A stretch of DNA of 64,000 nucleotides, taken from Gnetum montanum. Taxonomy: Eukaryota; Streptophyta; Gnetopsida; Gnetales; Gnetaceae. Positions 23,131 through 35,234 of this stretch are shown here, piece after piece. The DNA lies in the NCBI GenBank assembly GCA_015680685.1, contig MNCI01007802.1, forward strand, positions 731,530 to 795,529, read 5' to 3'. A program made the position numbers and the translations under genes. Every line of letters begins with the position of its first letter. Position 1 is the stretch's first letter. The notes beneath the pieces are model-generated. The model was given only the letters and a program-made list of their open reading frames with translations. It was not told the DNA's origin and searched no databases.

Positions 23131-25799
23131 AGAACAAACAATAATGATGGATTATCATAATAGTGACTTTGAAAATCTTGTTTATACCATTTAGATCATA
23201 ACTACAAAGAAAGAGGTGTTGTTAAATTAACTAGAATGTATGATGACACAACAACAAATTATAGTAGAATGGGTTATAGAGCAAAAAATAATGAGTAAAA
23301 CTTTAAACTTTGAATCAAATCAAGAAACTATGTGTGATATGATTTTGCAAGGAAGAAAATAGTTATTGAAGCAATTCTTCAATGTGTGTTGAAGCTTTAT
23401 GTAATTTAGTGAAGAAATAAAAACAAAAAAAGGAAAAGAGTTAAAAGTCTCTTGGAAAATCCAAATGAAAAAGATAATTTTAAAAAAGATTTAAAACATA
23501 TTGTTCATGGTATTGTTTAAATCCACCTTTGTTAAACTTTATGTAAGTCTCAAGTACATAAACATTATTTTCATAATATAAAAAGAAGATTGTAATAACT
23601 AACAAGTAAATTATAATGATTTGTAAATGTATGTATTGTAATTATGACATATTGTAATCCTCCCTATGAATATAATTGTGCAAAAATGGATCCTACCTAT
23701 TTATATAACCCAAGAAATTCCTCAATGTGTTGAAGAACTATTAAAGTTATCAAGAGATATCAACATATCAAGAAACAAGAAAAAAATAGTAGTTATGATA
23801 ATGAAGAAGAAGAAAAAAGGGTGTGCAAAAATGAATTACTAAACATTGTAAGGAAGTAACAAGAGAGTTGCAATGATAGATCATCATAACCTACATCAAA
23901 CATTGTAACTAAAGAGTTGAAGCTATAGTTGAGAATTCTTTGCTAGAGAAGTAAGGATGTCAAATAAGATTCGAAAATAAGTTAAGATCCAGCTTTCTAA
24001 AGAGGAAACAAAGATCACTCTTTGAGCTAAGCATAAGCCTAATTCAATTTCTTAAATAAGAAGAGAAAATCACCTAAAAGGCTTTGTTGGAGTAAAGAGA
24101 AGGTATAAGAAGGTATAGCCAAGTGTACATATAGTTTGTATGTAAACTAGTTAGTAAGGGATAACTATGGTCTTCATCATAAGACTAATAAACTAAGTCA
24201 CAAGTTATGATCTATGGGGTTTGTAAACATGATTATGAATGTAAATGATTACAAATGATTAAGTTAATTTAAATATGAATTAAGTTCTTAACCACAAGAT
24301 CCTTAAGTATTTTAGAACTATTAATTGATGTAAAACAAAAATCTAACATGGTTTTAGAGTGAGGCTATGGTTAAAGAAAGAAATTTAAAAAAGAAAAATA
24401 GAATAACGGTTGATATCTCATTAAGGAAAAACTGATTAACCATCTAGAAATTATGAGTTCATTGTTACTACTAGTTATAGTGATAAAAGGTGGAGCCACA
24501 ACTGAAAGAAAATCAAGGGTAGAGAAAGAGAAAATTTTAGAAAATTCAGAAGATAAGAAATTCAATTCAAGAAAGTCTATAAAAAGTTAATGTGCTTGAG
24601 AAATATGATTGACAAAGAAAATTTGCATCTTACAAGATGTGAAATGATGTCATAAAATCAATAGTCACATCCATTGTTAAAACACTACCTAGAGTATGTT
24701 ATACATGTACTATTAAAGATAGAAGATAAGAATGACAATTGTAATACCTTGCATATCATACATATCACACATATCATTGAAGTCAAACCTCAACAATAGA
24801 AGCAAATCAAATAAACACAATGGAAAGCTATACTTCACATTCTAAAAATCTCATGCATGATCTAAATAGAATTATGGAATAATACATCAAACAAGACTGC
24901 TATATATACATGTATTTTATAACATCTATATCATAATCTAGGTGGAAATTAATTTTGATTATGATTTTTGATGAATAATGATTTTGGTTGGGAGGTTGGG
25001 TTAAATGATCAGTTAATTACATGATGAAATCTACGAAGGAATTTATCTTCCTTTGTACTTGTGACCATTTTTCTTTTGAACTTTGGGACAATTTCCTAAT
25101 TTCTTTAGACATATTTTGCGTATTTGTCTCAAACCCTTGGTTTGATTGACAAAGTTGCTCTTGGACATCTCTAATTTCATTAATTTGTTGTTCAGGGCAT
25201 ACATTTAATCATTGAATTAGGACTCCATCATTCTCCAATGCATTCTCTTGACTTTGGACATTGATAAATTGAAGAAACAAGGTAGGTTGATCATTCCTTG
25301 GCCCTTTTTATGGGCTATGTGGTAGTTAATTGGTTCTAAAAAAACCACAAAAGGCTTTAATTATTCAAGGAAATATTCTAGTCAGGTTTCCTACAAAGCC
25401 ATTTTCATATTTTAAAAGCCTAACTAATGTCTTGAAAACTAATTTTTCATTTTTCATATATGGATCTGACTATTCCATTGGGTCCAAAAGATTTAAATTT
25501 ATTTGAAAAAGTTCTTGTTCTGTTGAAAATGCACTCCAAAATCACAATTTATGATTATTTGAAGTTGTAAAAAAACTTCATGTTTTTCAAAATTTTCCAA
25601 GAGGTCATCCATTCCATCACAGCACTACTCTAAGCTAAATGCACTTGATTACGGAATTCTTTCTTCAAGTTGCTACCAATCCATCAAATATTTTTATGTG
25701 TAATATATCTCGACATTCATATATTTATTTTTATACTAAAATAACTATTTATGTTTTTTTGAATTTTCCATTAAAATTTTTGGGCAATTGATAGAAAAA
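23131..25799. other. AT-rich intergenic DNA, no gene supported
   Basis: Only short interrupted ORFs. On the minus strand around 25000-25300 the broken translation has a Lys/Met/Leu-rich look that could be an old gag coiled coil, but I cannot support it. No LTR pair was found. Confidence 0.4.
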
Positions 25800-26260
25800 G
25801 TTTTTGGTCGCCAAAGCCAGGCACAGATGGCGCCGAAGGTCGTCATCAGCAACCAGGGAGGCAAAGAATGGCAGTGCCAGTGGGCGTCACAGTGGTAGGC
25901 ACCAATGGCATTGGCGATGTCTGTCAGCAACCACGGAAGCAGAGAATGAGGGCGACATGGGTAACCACAAAGGTAGAGAATGGCGGTACCATCAGCAACC
26001 ACAAAAACAATGTGCGGCAGAGCAGTTCGGCAGGGTTCGGAAGCAGCACAACAACAATGTGTTACAACCGCAACCGCTGGGTTTCAACGATAAAGGATGT
26101 AGCAAGAAAATGTGCAATGGCAACGACACGGCATAGCGGGGAGGACATACAGTAGTGCAACGGGATTGGGAGAGCGACGTGTGAATCAGGCCTTCACGAC
26201 CCAGTACAGGCTATGCGGCCCCATACGGGGCTACGCGGCCCTTGCAGGGTTGCGGCTTGT
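25800..26260 (+). repeat. GC-richer imperfect tandem repeat block
   Basis: Repeats built on CAGCAACCACGGAAGCAGAG and variants (GCAACCAGGGAGGCAAAGAA, GTAACCACAAAGGTAGAGAA), with unit spacing of roughly 60 bp, stand out from the AT-rich surroundings. The right edge (26200-26260) has alternating GCGGCCC motifs able to fold back. The overlapping 110- and 95-codon ORFs are Lys/Arg-rich products of the repeat and I do not call them genes. Confidence 0.5.
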
Positions 26261-26699
26261 AAAATATTTTTTTTTTGTTTTTTTATAATTTTGGGGTTGG
26301 AGATCGAGCACACAACGTGTTTAAAAAGTAACTTTTTAACGGATACTTTTATAAGGGTGAAATTTATTAATTTTAATAAAGAGCATGCATACTGAGAAAC
26401 ACCATATCTCCTAAACCATAAGTCAAATTGAAATTGATATTGTTGGAATCATCTCACAGAGAAATTACACGTTTAGCTTGAGGTAACATTAGTTTACTTG
26501 ACCTATCAATCAAAAAATTAAGAAAATTAAACATTAGTTACAAGCTTCTTAATAATTAATTGAATGTTAACTTAAATTGTACTACACTTTTCTTCAGTTG
26601 CACCTTTTAATAGTTACCAAGGGTTTTGATTTTTCCTTATAAATTCATAGAAAAGAAAGTCTTTTTGCCTAATTCATCCCTTTTTCATAACAACTGCAA

Positions 26700-28860
26700 A
26701 GAGATTTTTCAACATAACAAGTTGTGATATGGCTCCTCTGAAGTGTTTTGGTCAATCTTCTCCTACTCCCTAAAGTAGCTCTAAATCCATTTTAATTATT
26801 TTACATCAGAATAATGTTGTTAAAGCAACTACTTGGTTTGTTGCTTGTTAGATGTTGAGGATTTTGAATTCCTCAAAACTTCTAAACTATTTGAGTTGCT
26901 AGTTTTCCCTATATTTAAAACTTCTTGTTGCAAGGACATCATAAGGAATTGGTGTAATAGTTATTATCTATGGGAAAGTTATCTTTCAAAAATGGTTTTT
27001 GGAAGTTTAATAGTTTACTCCTACTAGTATTCGAACTACTTTAGGTTTTCATACCGGGGTAAATTCTTTTGTTCCTAACGCGAAGTCTCTTGAATTTCAA
27101 TCTTTCTATCAATAGAATTGTCTAATTATGTTAAGGATTTTGATCTTATCCAAAAGAAATATTATGAAGTTGATTTTATTAGTGAGATTGACTACAACTT
27201 GAGTTAATTTATATATAGTAAAGCTTTATGGGTTTCTTAATCTACCATTGTTAACTCCTACTCCATTTTTTTTCTCCATGGTGCAAAGAATGGTAGAGTG
27301 TATGATTGGTCTCTCTCTTGTTTATCTTTCTTGTACCTTGCCATAAAATTAGGTATTGCCGCTAAGAATAAACTAGAAGAACCTTATATTATAAATTGTG
27401 TACCCTTACTTATGACCTTAATTTTAAGTTATAACTTTTTCATAGTAGCCTCCATGAATTCAATTCGCATTTATGCCCTGGGTTTCTTGAAGAGGAAAGA
27501 GTTGTGAAGGCTCGAGTTGAAGGTTCTAAAAAAGGTAAAGAAGGTCTTGCATAGGTTTGTAATTTGGACAAGTTTGATGAGGTAAAAATTTTATATTTTT
27601 CTTATTTATTAATTATTTTTCTATTATGATATTTATGTGATTGTGCACTTTGAGTTGTAGAGTGAATCATGAGAAGATACTACTCAAGAAATGATGATGT
27701 GGTAACCATAGAACTAAGTTCCAAGGTTTATCATTAATGACACATTATCATTATTGTTGTTTATTTATTATGTTCTTGATTTTTGATTACAAACAATGCA
27801 TAGAACAAGGTTCAAGTGAGAGGGTTTTAAGTAAGCAAAAAGTAAAGGGGAAAGAGCTAGAGGTAACTTAACTAATAGTTACCAAATATATGGTTTGAGA
27901 ATACTTTCCTTTTCTTTCATTCCTATGTCACACCACTTTTTGTGCAGGTGTCCTTGGGTCAAGGGTACTTTATTTGGGAGTTGGAAAAGGATTCTCCACA
28001 CAAGTCTAGTTTTGAATGGACTCCAACTCCACCTTTGAAATCTCCTTGAGTGCCATCTCTGCGAGTGACTTCGGTAAAGGATTCCATACCACAGCCCATG
28101 CCAGTGTTCTCTATTCCTAGATTTGTTTGTGTAATCCCCCCCATTTCCATCATGGATTGACCTTTCTCCTTAGGATAGATGGTGGCTATTGCTGAAGAGG
28201 AACTTGTTCTTCTTCGTAATCTTGATGATCAAATTGCAAAGAATACCCCCTACTCTATCTTTGAGGAGTTGTATTACTTAAGGAAGTCTAACTCTTATGA
28301 ATTCAAGAGTGATTATGAGTTCATGTAGGCTGGTGATGCATCCTCTTTTCATGCTATCCCTGATGGTGATCCAAAGGTTAGTAGGAATCTTGAACAACTC
28401 TCAGGGAAATTGGAGATTGCTACTTTCTTATTTTGGTACTCATTGAACTATGAGTTCATACATCAAATTGAAAATGATTTACCTTGTGTAAGTGGTTGAA
28501 TCCTATATATATATATTTATATTCTCTCTCTTCTCCTTTTTTTTCTATGATTATGATCTTGATCTTGGGCATACAAAGGAAAGAGAAGGAATGGTAGGAA
28601 GATGTGGCACAATGGACCCTTCAAGTGAACTTTTTGAATCTAAACTTCTGAAGGTTGATGAGGCAAAGTCAATAGCAAAAAGTACCACCAAATATATTAG
28701 GCAACTCTATGATAGTTTGATTGGATGTTAGGCTGTAATCAACAAGGATGATGCCACCAACAAAGAACATGAGGCCTAGTCCAAAGTTATCACAAATCTT
28801 CTTAAAGTTTTTAAATTAGATGATTTATTTCCCCTCTTTTCATTGTCTTCACACTTTCCA
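26700..28860 (+). pseudogene. possible degraded intron-containing gene of unknown family
   Basis: Several protein-like open segments lie in one direction: about 27040-27510 (ending ...FLKRKEL), 27945-28050, 28180-28490 (MVAIAEEELVLLRNLDDQIA) and 28590-28730 (GTMDPSSELFESKLLKVDEA). They are separated by AT-rich stretches with GT...AG borders, for example GAG|GTAAAAATT near 27578 and a TTGTAG acceptor near 27660. I do not recognise the family. Stops interrupt most segments. It lies left of, and antisense to, the related-to-G LTR at 28978-29478, so it could also be cargo of that element. Confidence 0.3.
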
Positions 28861-28977
28861 TATTCCTCTTCTTAGTGTATCCTATTCTTATATTTGTAAT
28901 AAAACTTTATAATATTTATTTTTTCTCTATCTTTCTTCCACTTTGACTCCTGAATCATGGTTTACTCTAATACCAAA

Positions 28978-29478
28978 TGTGACATCTTGTTTCTGGATGT
29001 TGATGAAATATAATTGTTCATTGCATGAAACTGTCACATTGTGTGAAAATAACTCAATTTCTTGTTCAACTAGGAAAAATGATGATGAATGAATAGAGAA
29101 TTAAATAGAAAAGAAAATACTAGTGGAACTTTATTAATGGTAGGTTGTTGCACTAGAATGCCCTCTAGGTTATCGTCTTGTGATAGTGAGGACCTTAGAG
29201 GTAATCCAACACTACCACCATAGTTAGGCCATTTAGTTAAAGGGGTGATTAGTCCCTTCTTGTCCCACTTCTCTTGAAACTTGCCACTTGCCAATCAAGC
29301 TTTGCAACTCCATGCTGATACTACCTCTAAGCCCAACCTTACATGCCACAAGTCAAACCCATTCCTGAGGGGTATTGTGAATAGTTGCAATTCCTCATAA
29401 CAAGGCATTCCTTCTTTCAAACACCAATTACATAATTAATAGTAAAATCCCACCTTTAACAAGGGATAAGATGTTACA
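28978..29478 (-). repeat. minus-strand 5' LTR related to element G (element H)
   Basis: Reading the minus strand, it starts TGTAACATCTTATCCC and ends AAGATGTCACA. The plus-strand text GGTAATCCAACACTACCACC with CATAGTTAGGCC is the reverse complement of a block in the LTRs of G. Directly after its 3' end, at 28960-28976 on the minus strand, TGGTATTAGAG resembles the initiator tRNA-Met primer-binding site, so this is a 5' LTR and the interior extends left. No partner LTR was found. Confidence 0.65.
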
Positions 29479-29499
29479 ATTATTTTATAATATCTATAT

Positions 29500-29990
29500 A
29501 AAGTCTAATGAAATGGAACATCATATTAAACAAAGTAATATATTTTGTAGAAGTTTATTAGTTTAACAAATCCTTTAAGTCTACAATAGAATATCAATAT
29601 TAGTATAAATATCAATAAATGGAATATTCAAAAGTACATTCTTTATTTTGATCCTATGCAAGTTCACAAATTTATAAAACAAGTATTAATTTAAAAACTT
29701 TTAGAAAATATAGAATGTAAGAAACATCTCTATTTGAATAGTATTAAGGAAGGCCTTAATTCAAAGGCAAAATATTTATCTATTATTATTCTTCATCATT
29801 TATGATGTAGAATTAGTAGAGTATGAATGGGATCTCATCATTTGAGAGTTAAAATAGATAGATAGCATAAAATTCATGGTGAATAAGAAATATATTAATT
29901 GTGTAATATGGATAGAATTAAAGATGAATACTTGATAATTTTATTAATAATATTTTCAAAATTCATAGCATGTATATTTCTACTATCTAA
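29500..29990 (+). pseudogene. LINE-like reverse transcriptase tail, degraded
   Basis: Blocks homologous to 6340-6990: a histidine-rich stretch (IILHHL..CRISRV.MGSHHLRV, about 29790-29855) and LCNMDRIKDEY (about 29910-29935), which corresponds to the knuckle region at the end of the protein. It has several stops. Confidence 0.45.
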
Positions 29991-29999
29991 TAGATCTAG

Positions 30000-31192
30000 A
30001 AGGTCTATAGATATAATAAAATTTTATATTTAGTTTCAAATAATTCAACTTCCTAAATTATATTATGGCATCTCTGCAAAAGCCAAGCAAATGAAACTTC
30101 ACATTAAACAAAGTTCAAACTGTTCTCTATCTTTTGAATTAATTTAAAAAGAAAATCTATGTGTGAAGTTTATTCAATGATATATTATGCAAACACATTT
30201 CAATAAAAGCAAAGAAAAACTTAGAGTTCTAATTACTAGATGATGATCGAATAGGTGATTTGAAATGACAACTATTAAATCTTATGATTGTGCTACTTAT
30301 CTCTTTAAATTTTCTTTTGGTTCTAAGGCCTAAAAGTAATGTTCCTAAAAATTTTTATTTATTATGATACACTTGTTAGGTCTAAATTTCCATGATTCAA
30401 ATAACCACCTATTGGAAAAAGCTATTTTTAAAATGACACACCAAATAGATCAACCAACCTGAGGACTATTAAAGTTCAATAGTTGATAAAGATATACTTT
30501 TGACTTCAACTACCCTTGAGATATATCGATTGATCTAAGAATTAGCAATTTGAAAAGACATACTTTTTAGGTCAACTGAGTTAGCCAGGGTCAATTGAGC
30601 TAAGACTTTATTTTTGTAGGATTCACATCATAGGTCAACCATATGAATCACAGGCCAACCTATTGACCTAATAAGTTGACTACCAAGAGCATAGGTTGAC
30701 CTATCATGGATAACATTAGAGAAAGGGAAAACTAAAGAAAATAACAATTACATGATCACATGGATAAAAGGTAATCTCAATAATCATGAAATAACACATC
30801 AACTTAATAATAAAGAATTAAGGCATGCAAGCACTTTTCACATCAGAGAAGCCATTGATGAAGAGGTTCTGATGATCCATACAAGATCCTCACTGTACTT
30901 ACTCCATTATTTTATATTTTATATTTCCATTCCTCTTCACATTCCTTATGCATCAAAGAAAATGTGTATAATCTCTTGAAATCTTAGTTGTATCATCTAA
31001 TATCTTGTGAACTTTCTTAATCTTTGTGTATGGGTGAAATTTCGTCTTAAGGATTACATGTGAAAGGCTAACAACATGTAAACCAACAATGAAAGAAGAC
31101 TAGAAGCCTATCAACCAACATTAATGTCTTCATTTTGAAGTAGAATAGAACTAGGAAAGAAAAGGTTGTTACAACCTTATGAAGAGAGTAGG
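30000..31192. other. left flank of element E, no gene supported
   Basis: AT-rich. Between 30470 and 30710 there are many TTGACC/GGTCAA strings in both orientations, including ATAGGTCAAC and its inverted partner GTTGACCTAT. The last five bases (GTAGG, 31188-31192) are the left target-site copy of element E. Confidence 0.5.
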
Positions 31193-32116
31193 TGATGAAG
31201 CGTCAAAGTGTTGCATCGATGGGCCCCCATTGAAGTGGCCTTGTTGATGAGCCCTCATTGATGCGATCCCATTTACATGATGTTTCCTTGTGAATAGGGC
31301 CACGTCGACATAGTGTTTGTTGCATCTATAGGGCCCCATCGACGTAGCCCAATAATAAAATCTATAAATAAGTACTCATAGGCTCATTTATGGGAATTTT
31401 TTGGTTAGTAAAGTAGCTAAACTCTTATAGTTCTATTTTGTAGTCTTAGAGAATAGTCAGTGAGTGCTCACAGTGTGGATTTGAGTTAGTTGTACAACAT
31501 ATTATTCAAGTGGCAATGTACCTAGATACATTCCATGAATGATAATAAGATTGAGATTGATTCTTATTCATTGTAGCACTTTGACTTAGATTAAATTTAC
31601 TTTTAATGCAATTTGTATTCCATGTACTTAGTTAATATTTATGTTTCCATGCATGTTAATGTATTGGCGAAATGAGCATGACTAGTTTCAAGTGTAAACA
31701 TCTATTTGCTTGGTAATCCCAGTAGCATTATTGCTTGGTTTGTCAAGTAGCATAGTAGTTGGTAATTCCAGTAGTGGACACGTGGGTTTAAGATGTGTAT
31801 AGCAAGTTGGGAATAGACACTCATTACCCGTAGGCTATTTTAGACTTTACTTTACATTGTTAATTAGTTTAAATAATTGATTTCCTCATTATCATTAGGA
31901 ATAACATAAGGCTGAAACAACATCAAGAATCATATGCCTCACTTTGGACTAAACCATATGTGACAAAGTTGCCACTAGTCCAAGTGGGAAGACAAAAAAA
32001 TATGATCAAGGCATAACAATCTAGATGCCACAACTAGTCCCATCTATGGAATTTGACCAGATCATGCATGAATGCTTGTGATTCATATGTTTTATCATAA
32101 CCTTGACTGCTCCTCA
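31193..32116 (+). repeat. 5' LTR of element E
   Basis: 924 bp from TGATGAAGCGTC to CTCCTCA. A CCCCAT/ATGGGG-rich U3 with TGCATCGATGGG and CCCCATCGACGTAG blocks precedes a TATA box (CTATAAATAAG near 31363-31373). The R/U5 part shares boxes with the LTRs of A, B and C (for example GCTTGGTAATCCCAGTAGCA). Confidence 0.87.
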
Positions 32117-32117
32117 T

Positions 32118-32135
32118 TGGCATTGTTGCCAAGGA
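32118..32135 (+). other. primer-binding site of element E
   Basis: TGGCATTGTTGCCAAGGA directly follows the LTR. It is a decayed form of the same site found in B and C. Confidence 0.65.
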
Positions 32136-32139
32136 TGGT

Positions 32140-34050
32140 GCTAGTTATTGTTGGCTACCGTTTGGGACGCGACCACCAACAAATGTCCTCGAATAGGATT
32201 TAGGTGCTTGGTGGTCTTCTGGCAACACTAAGGCCCAGATACCTCCAAATAGATTCAGTAGTTAATGTGAGAGTGTGTGTGTGCTATTGCAGTGTGCTGT
32301 TGTGAAAAATGAAAAGATTGGATTGTGTGTAAAACTATAAATGACTTATCTTAAAGAGATTCAACCAACTTTGCCAAGTACTGTGAGTTGTTGAAAGTTC
32401 TTGTTTTGTTCAATTTCATAGTCTATGCGGTCCTTATAATACCTACTTGTAACAAATAAAGTTTTGCAAAAACATTTTAGCACAACTTTGCGAATCTACT
32501 TCTAATTTTTCCTAGAGAAAGAGATAGTTTCACAAGAAAACTAGAAATAGAGCAAGATTCAATGGAAATAGAAAGAAGAGAAAAAGAAAGCAGATTTGTG
32601 TAAAGATCTCAAATGTTTAAACAAGGTAAAATGATATGAGTAAACACTTTGCAATAAAGCTATCCCAAATTCAATAACTATGAATTTTTCAAACTTCCAA
32701 GGCTCAAATAAGCAATTTATTCAAGACAATCCTACTATGCTACCCAAAAAATTGCTGTGTAAACTATCACGTATGAGACTCTATTTTGGCAAGATAATGG
32801 ATGTCAACAATTGCATTTAACAGAACCTTCAAAAGACTTGACAATTTTTGATTGAAATACCATGGAGATTCACTTTAAAGATAAAAGAAGCTATTATGGT
32901 CCTATCAAAATACCAAATATTTTTTGAACCCTCTTAACTATTGAATCGTTCAACGGCTTGACTACATGTAGAGGCGCTCTTACAATAATCTCAATAATGG
33001 TTCTTATACATTACACAATAGTAAAATTCACTACTAAAATGCTCTTAAGGCTTTCAAACACAAGCTCTTCTATGGAAAAATTTTAATGGAAATTTTCTAT
33101 CATGCAACAAGAACAATAAGAGCAATCTAAAAATCCAAAAATTATTTGCCAAGCATGATATTATCTAAACCACTAGCTAAACAATTTAAACAGAATAAAA
33201 AATAAACATAACTCACAGGACCATGACAAAGAGGCTGAAATTTTTTCTTTAGCAAGTCATCTTACAAGAAATCTTTCACAATGTCTTCTTTTCCAATGCT
33301 CTTCCCCCAAGAGTCCGAGTGTGAAACCCCAAGTGTGAGACTCCAAGTGAGAGCAAGTAGTGTCTTTTTTTTCTTCTAACCCCTAAAGCCTTTTTATAGG
33401 GTTCAAAAGGTAGTTAGAAATTTAAAAAAATATCTTGGGTAACTTCTCTCCCAAGTAAGGAAGTTATAACTTGCCCAACAAGTTAGGAAGTTGTAACTTA
33501 TACATGAAGTTAGGAGAAAATCATGCTAACATTGGCATGTGTAAATATTACAAATATTTCTTTTATAAGCAACAACCTATATAATAATTTTTAAAATAAA
33601 TCCAAGATCTCAATACTATAAGAGCTTCATACAATTATCATTTTATTTTTATTTAGGATTTTAATTACCCACCATGTATAAAGCCTTAGTAATTCATTTG
33701 AGATAATTAAATTAATGCTAGGTCTTTGATAAGCACTCCATAAAATTATTGCATGTGAGAAATTGCTGAAATTATTTTTTTGCCACTGGACCATATGAAA
33801 TTGAAATTTTATTTTTTGACTTCAATTCCGTGCGTTCAGATTTTGCACTTGCCTTTAGCAATGATAGTTTCTTCCGAATAAATTGTAACCCTAATTCATC
33901 GGCATCAGCTAAATTATCTCCTGGTTTTGCTGATTCAGTTGTGCACCTGTCTTGCTGTGTCTTCGTGTCTCTATGACCGCACTTGATGGATTGGCAATGG
34001 TGATGACGAATGCGTTGGCGTCAGACACTACTGCTATTTTTGGTAAGGTT
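32140..34050. other. unassigned insertion between primer-binding site and gag of element E
   Basis: The sequence does not match the other elements here. Read on the minus strand it looks LTR-like: a TATA-like CTATAAAAAGGC (plus positions about 33392-33403) is followed by CT-rich and AAAC-rich leader sequence. The left edge is TGTTGGCTACCG near 32138. I could not find a matching target-site pair, so this is only a suggestion. Confidence 0.35.
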
Positions 34051-34389
34051 GTCGTGTGTTCCATAAAAAACTGCAGTCATTGTAACCTTTGCCACCGCAC
34101 TACCATGAGAATGCACAAGTTCTTGGGAAAAAATGAATTGAGAAAGGGTTTTAATCCATGGTAACACTGGTACCAGTTGAAGGAGTGTAGATAGCTACTA
34201 CCTTGATACTTAGAATCACCGTAATTGGAAGTGTTGAATAGTGCTGTGTCTCTCGAACGCACATTTTGGCCACCCATTATTCCTCCTGCTGCTACTGTTG
34301 AGGATGATTCCGAAGTTCGGTTATTGCTTGCCTTTAGATGCTCGATAATAGAGGATCCACTCATAAATTTTCAAACTGGGATTCAAGGT

Positions 34390-34725
34390 CTACAAATCCC
34401 TGCAATCTGATAGGAATTGTTTGCTTGGGTTGAGATGAAGGGCATGTCGTGAAGGTGTAGCTTCAAAATTATTGTCTCCGAGATAAGGTTTTGGTAGTGA
34501 GCATTGATGTTGGAATTGTGGGTGAAGTTGTTGAAATTGCAGAGAGTAGGGATTGGGATTTTTTGCAGATGCTGGATAATGAGCTTCATCATCATCTATG
34601 GCCTCCTCATTTGAGATCAATTCCGAAGCAATGCCCTGGTCTTCAATGGCGTTTGCGGTGATTACTGAATCCTGAGCAAAAACGGTGAATCCAGCACCAA
34701 ACTTTCTGGCCCTAGAAATACGCAA
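34390..34725 (-). pseudogene. unrecognised protein fragment
   Basis: An open frame of 111 codons with a protein-like composition: an acidic stretch (EEAIDDDEAHYPAS), then NPYSLQFQQLHPQFQHQ. A second frame continues in the same direction at 34077-34364 (SGSSIIEHLKASNNRTSESS, later NTSNYGDSKYQGSSYLHS), as if after a frameshift. Together they look like an exon of a disordered, Gln/Ser/Asn-rich plant protein. I do not recognise the family. Confidence 0.3.
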
Positions 34726-34734
34726 CTTGCTTGA

Positions 34735-35105
34735 ACTCTATTTCTTTCATACCCTTTGGCATCTTTGCTTTGGTCATAGCTTGCTAGTTGTGCATGCACA
34801 GTGCCTGCAACAATGTTATTTTATGTCCAAACCATTTTCCTTGGCGCAAGCATCGTTATTTGCGAATTTCTTGAGCATGGTTAGGTTTCCTTGCACACAT
34901 GGCCATTTCTATTGTCTCACTGAACTATATCTTGATCAAAAAAATATTGTAGGAACCATTACACCCTGTTTAAGTGACCTCACCACTCTTATAGATCTAG
35001 GTTCATCCTGGAACAATTTACAAGGTCGCTTTCCTACCTAGATTGGCAACTTCAACAAATTATATTATTTGTTTATTTGAAAACAAATTCATTGGTAACT
35101 GTTCC
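34735..35105 (+). pseudogene. leucine-rich-repeat receptor kinase N-terminal fragment
   Basis: A hydrophobic leader-like stretch ending LLVVHAQ is followed, after about 35 residues, by TELYLDQKNIVGTITPCLSD and LTTLIDLGSSWNNLQGRFPT, then a stop and IGNFNKLYYL. This is the cap and first two to three leucine-rich repeats of an LRR receptor kinase, nearest in style to HAESA/HSL-type receptors (inference from memory). The Cys-containing cap is partly preserved. No kinase domain follows; the gag of element E resumes within 150 bp. It looks like a captured or inserted gene fragment. Confidence 0.6.
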
Positions 35106-35234
35106 ATGAAATGGCCAAAATGTGCCAATAGATATCTAGATTAGTTACATCATACATGATCACTATAGGTGCATTAGTGATTTATCTTTCAGAAAACATT
35201 AATTCACACACATCATTAACTAACAAAAATATCT

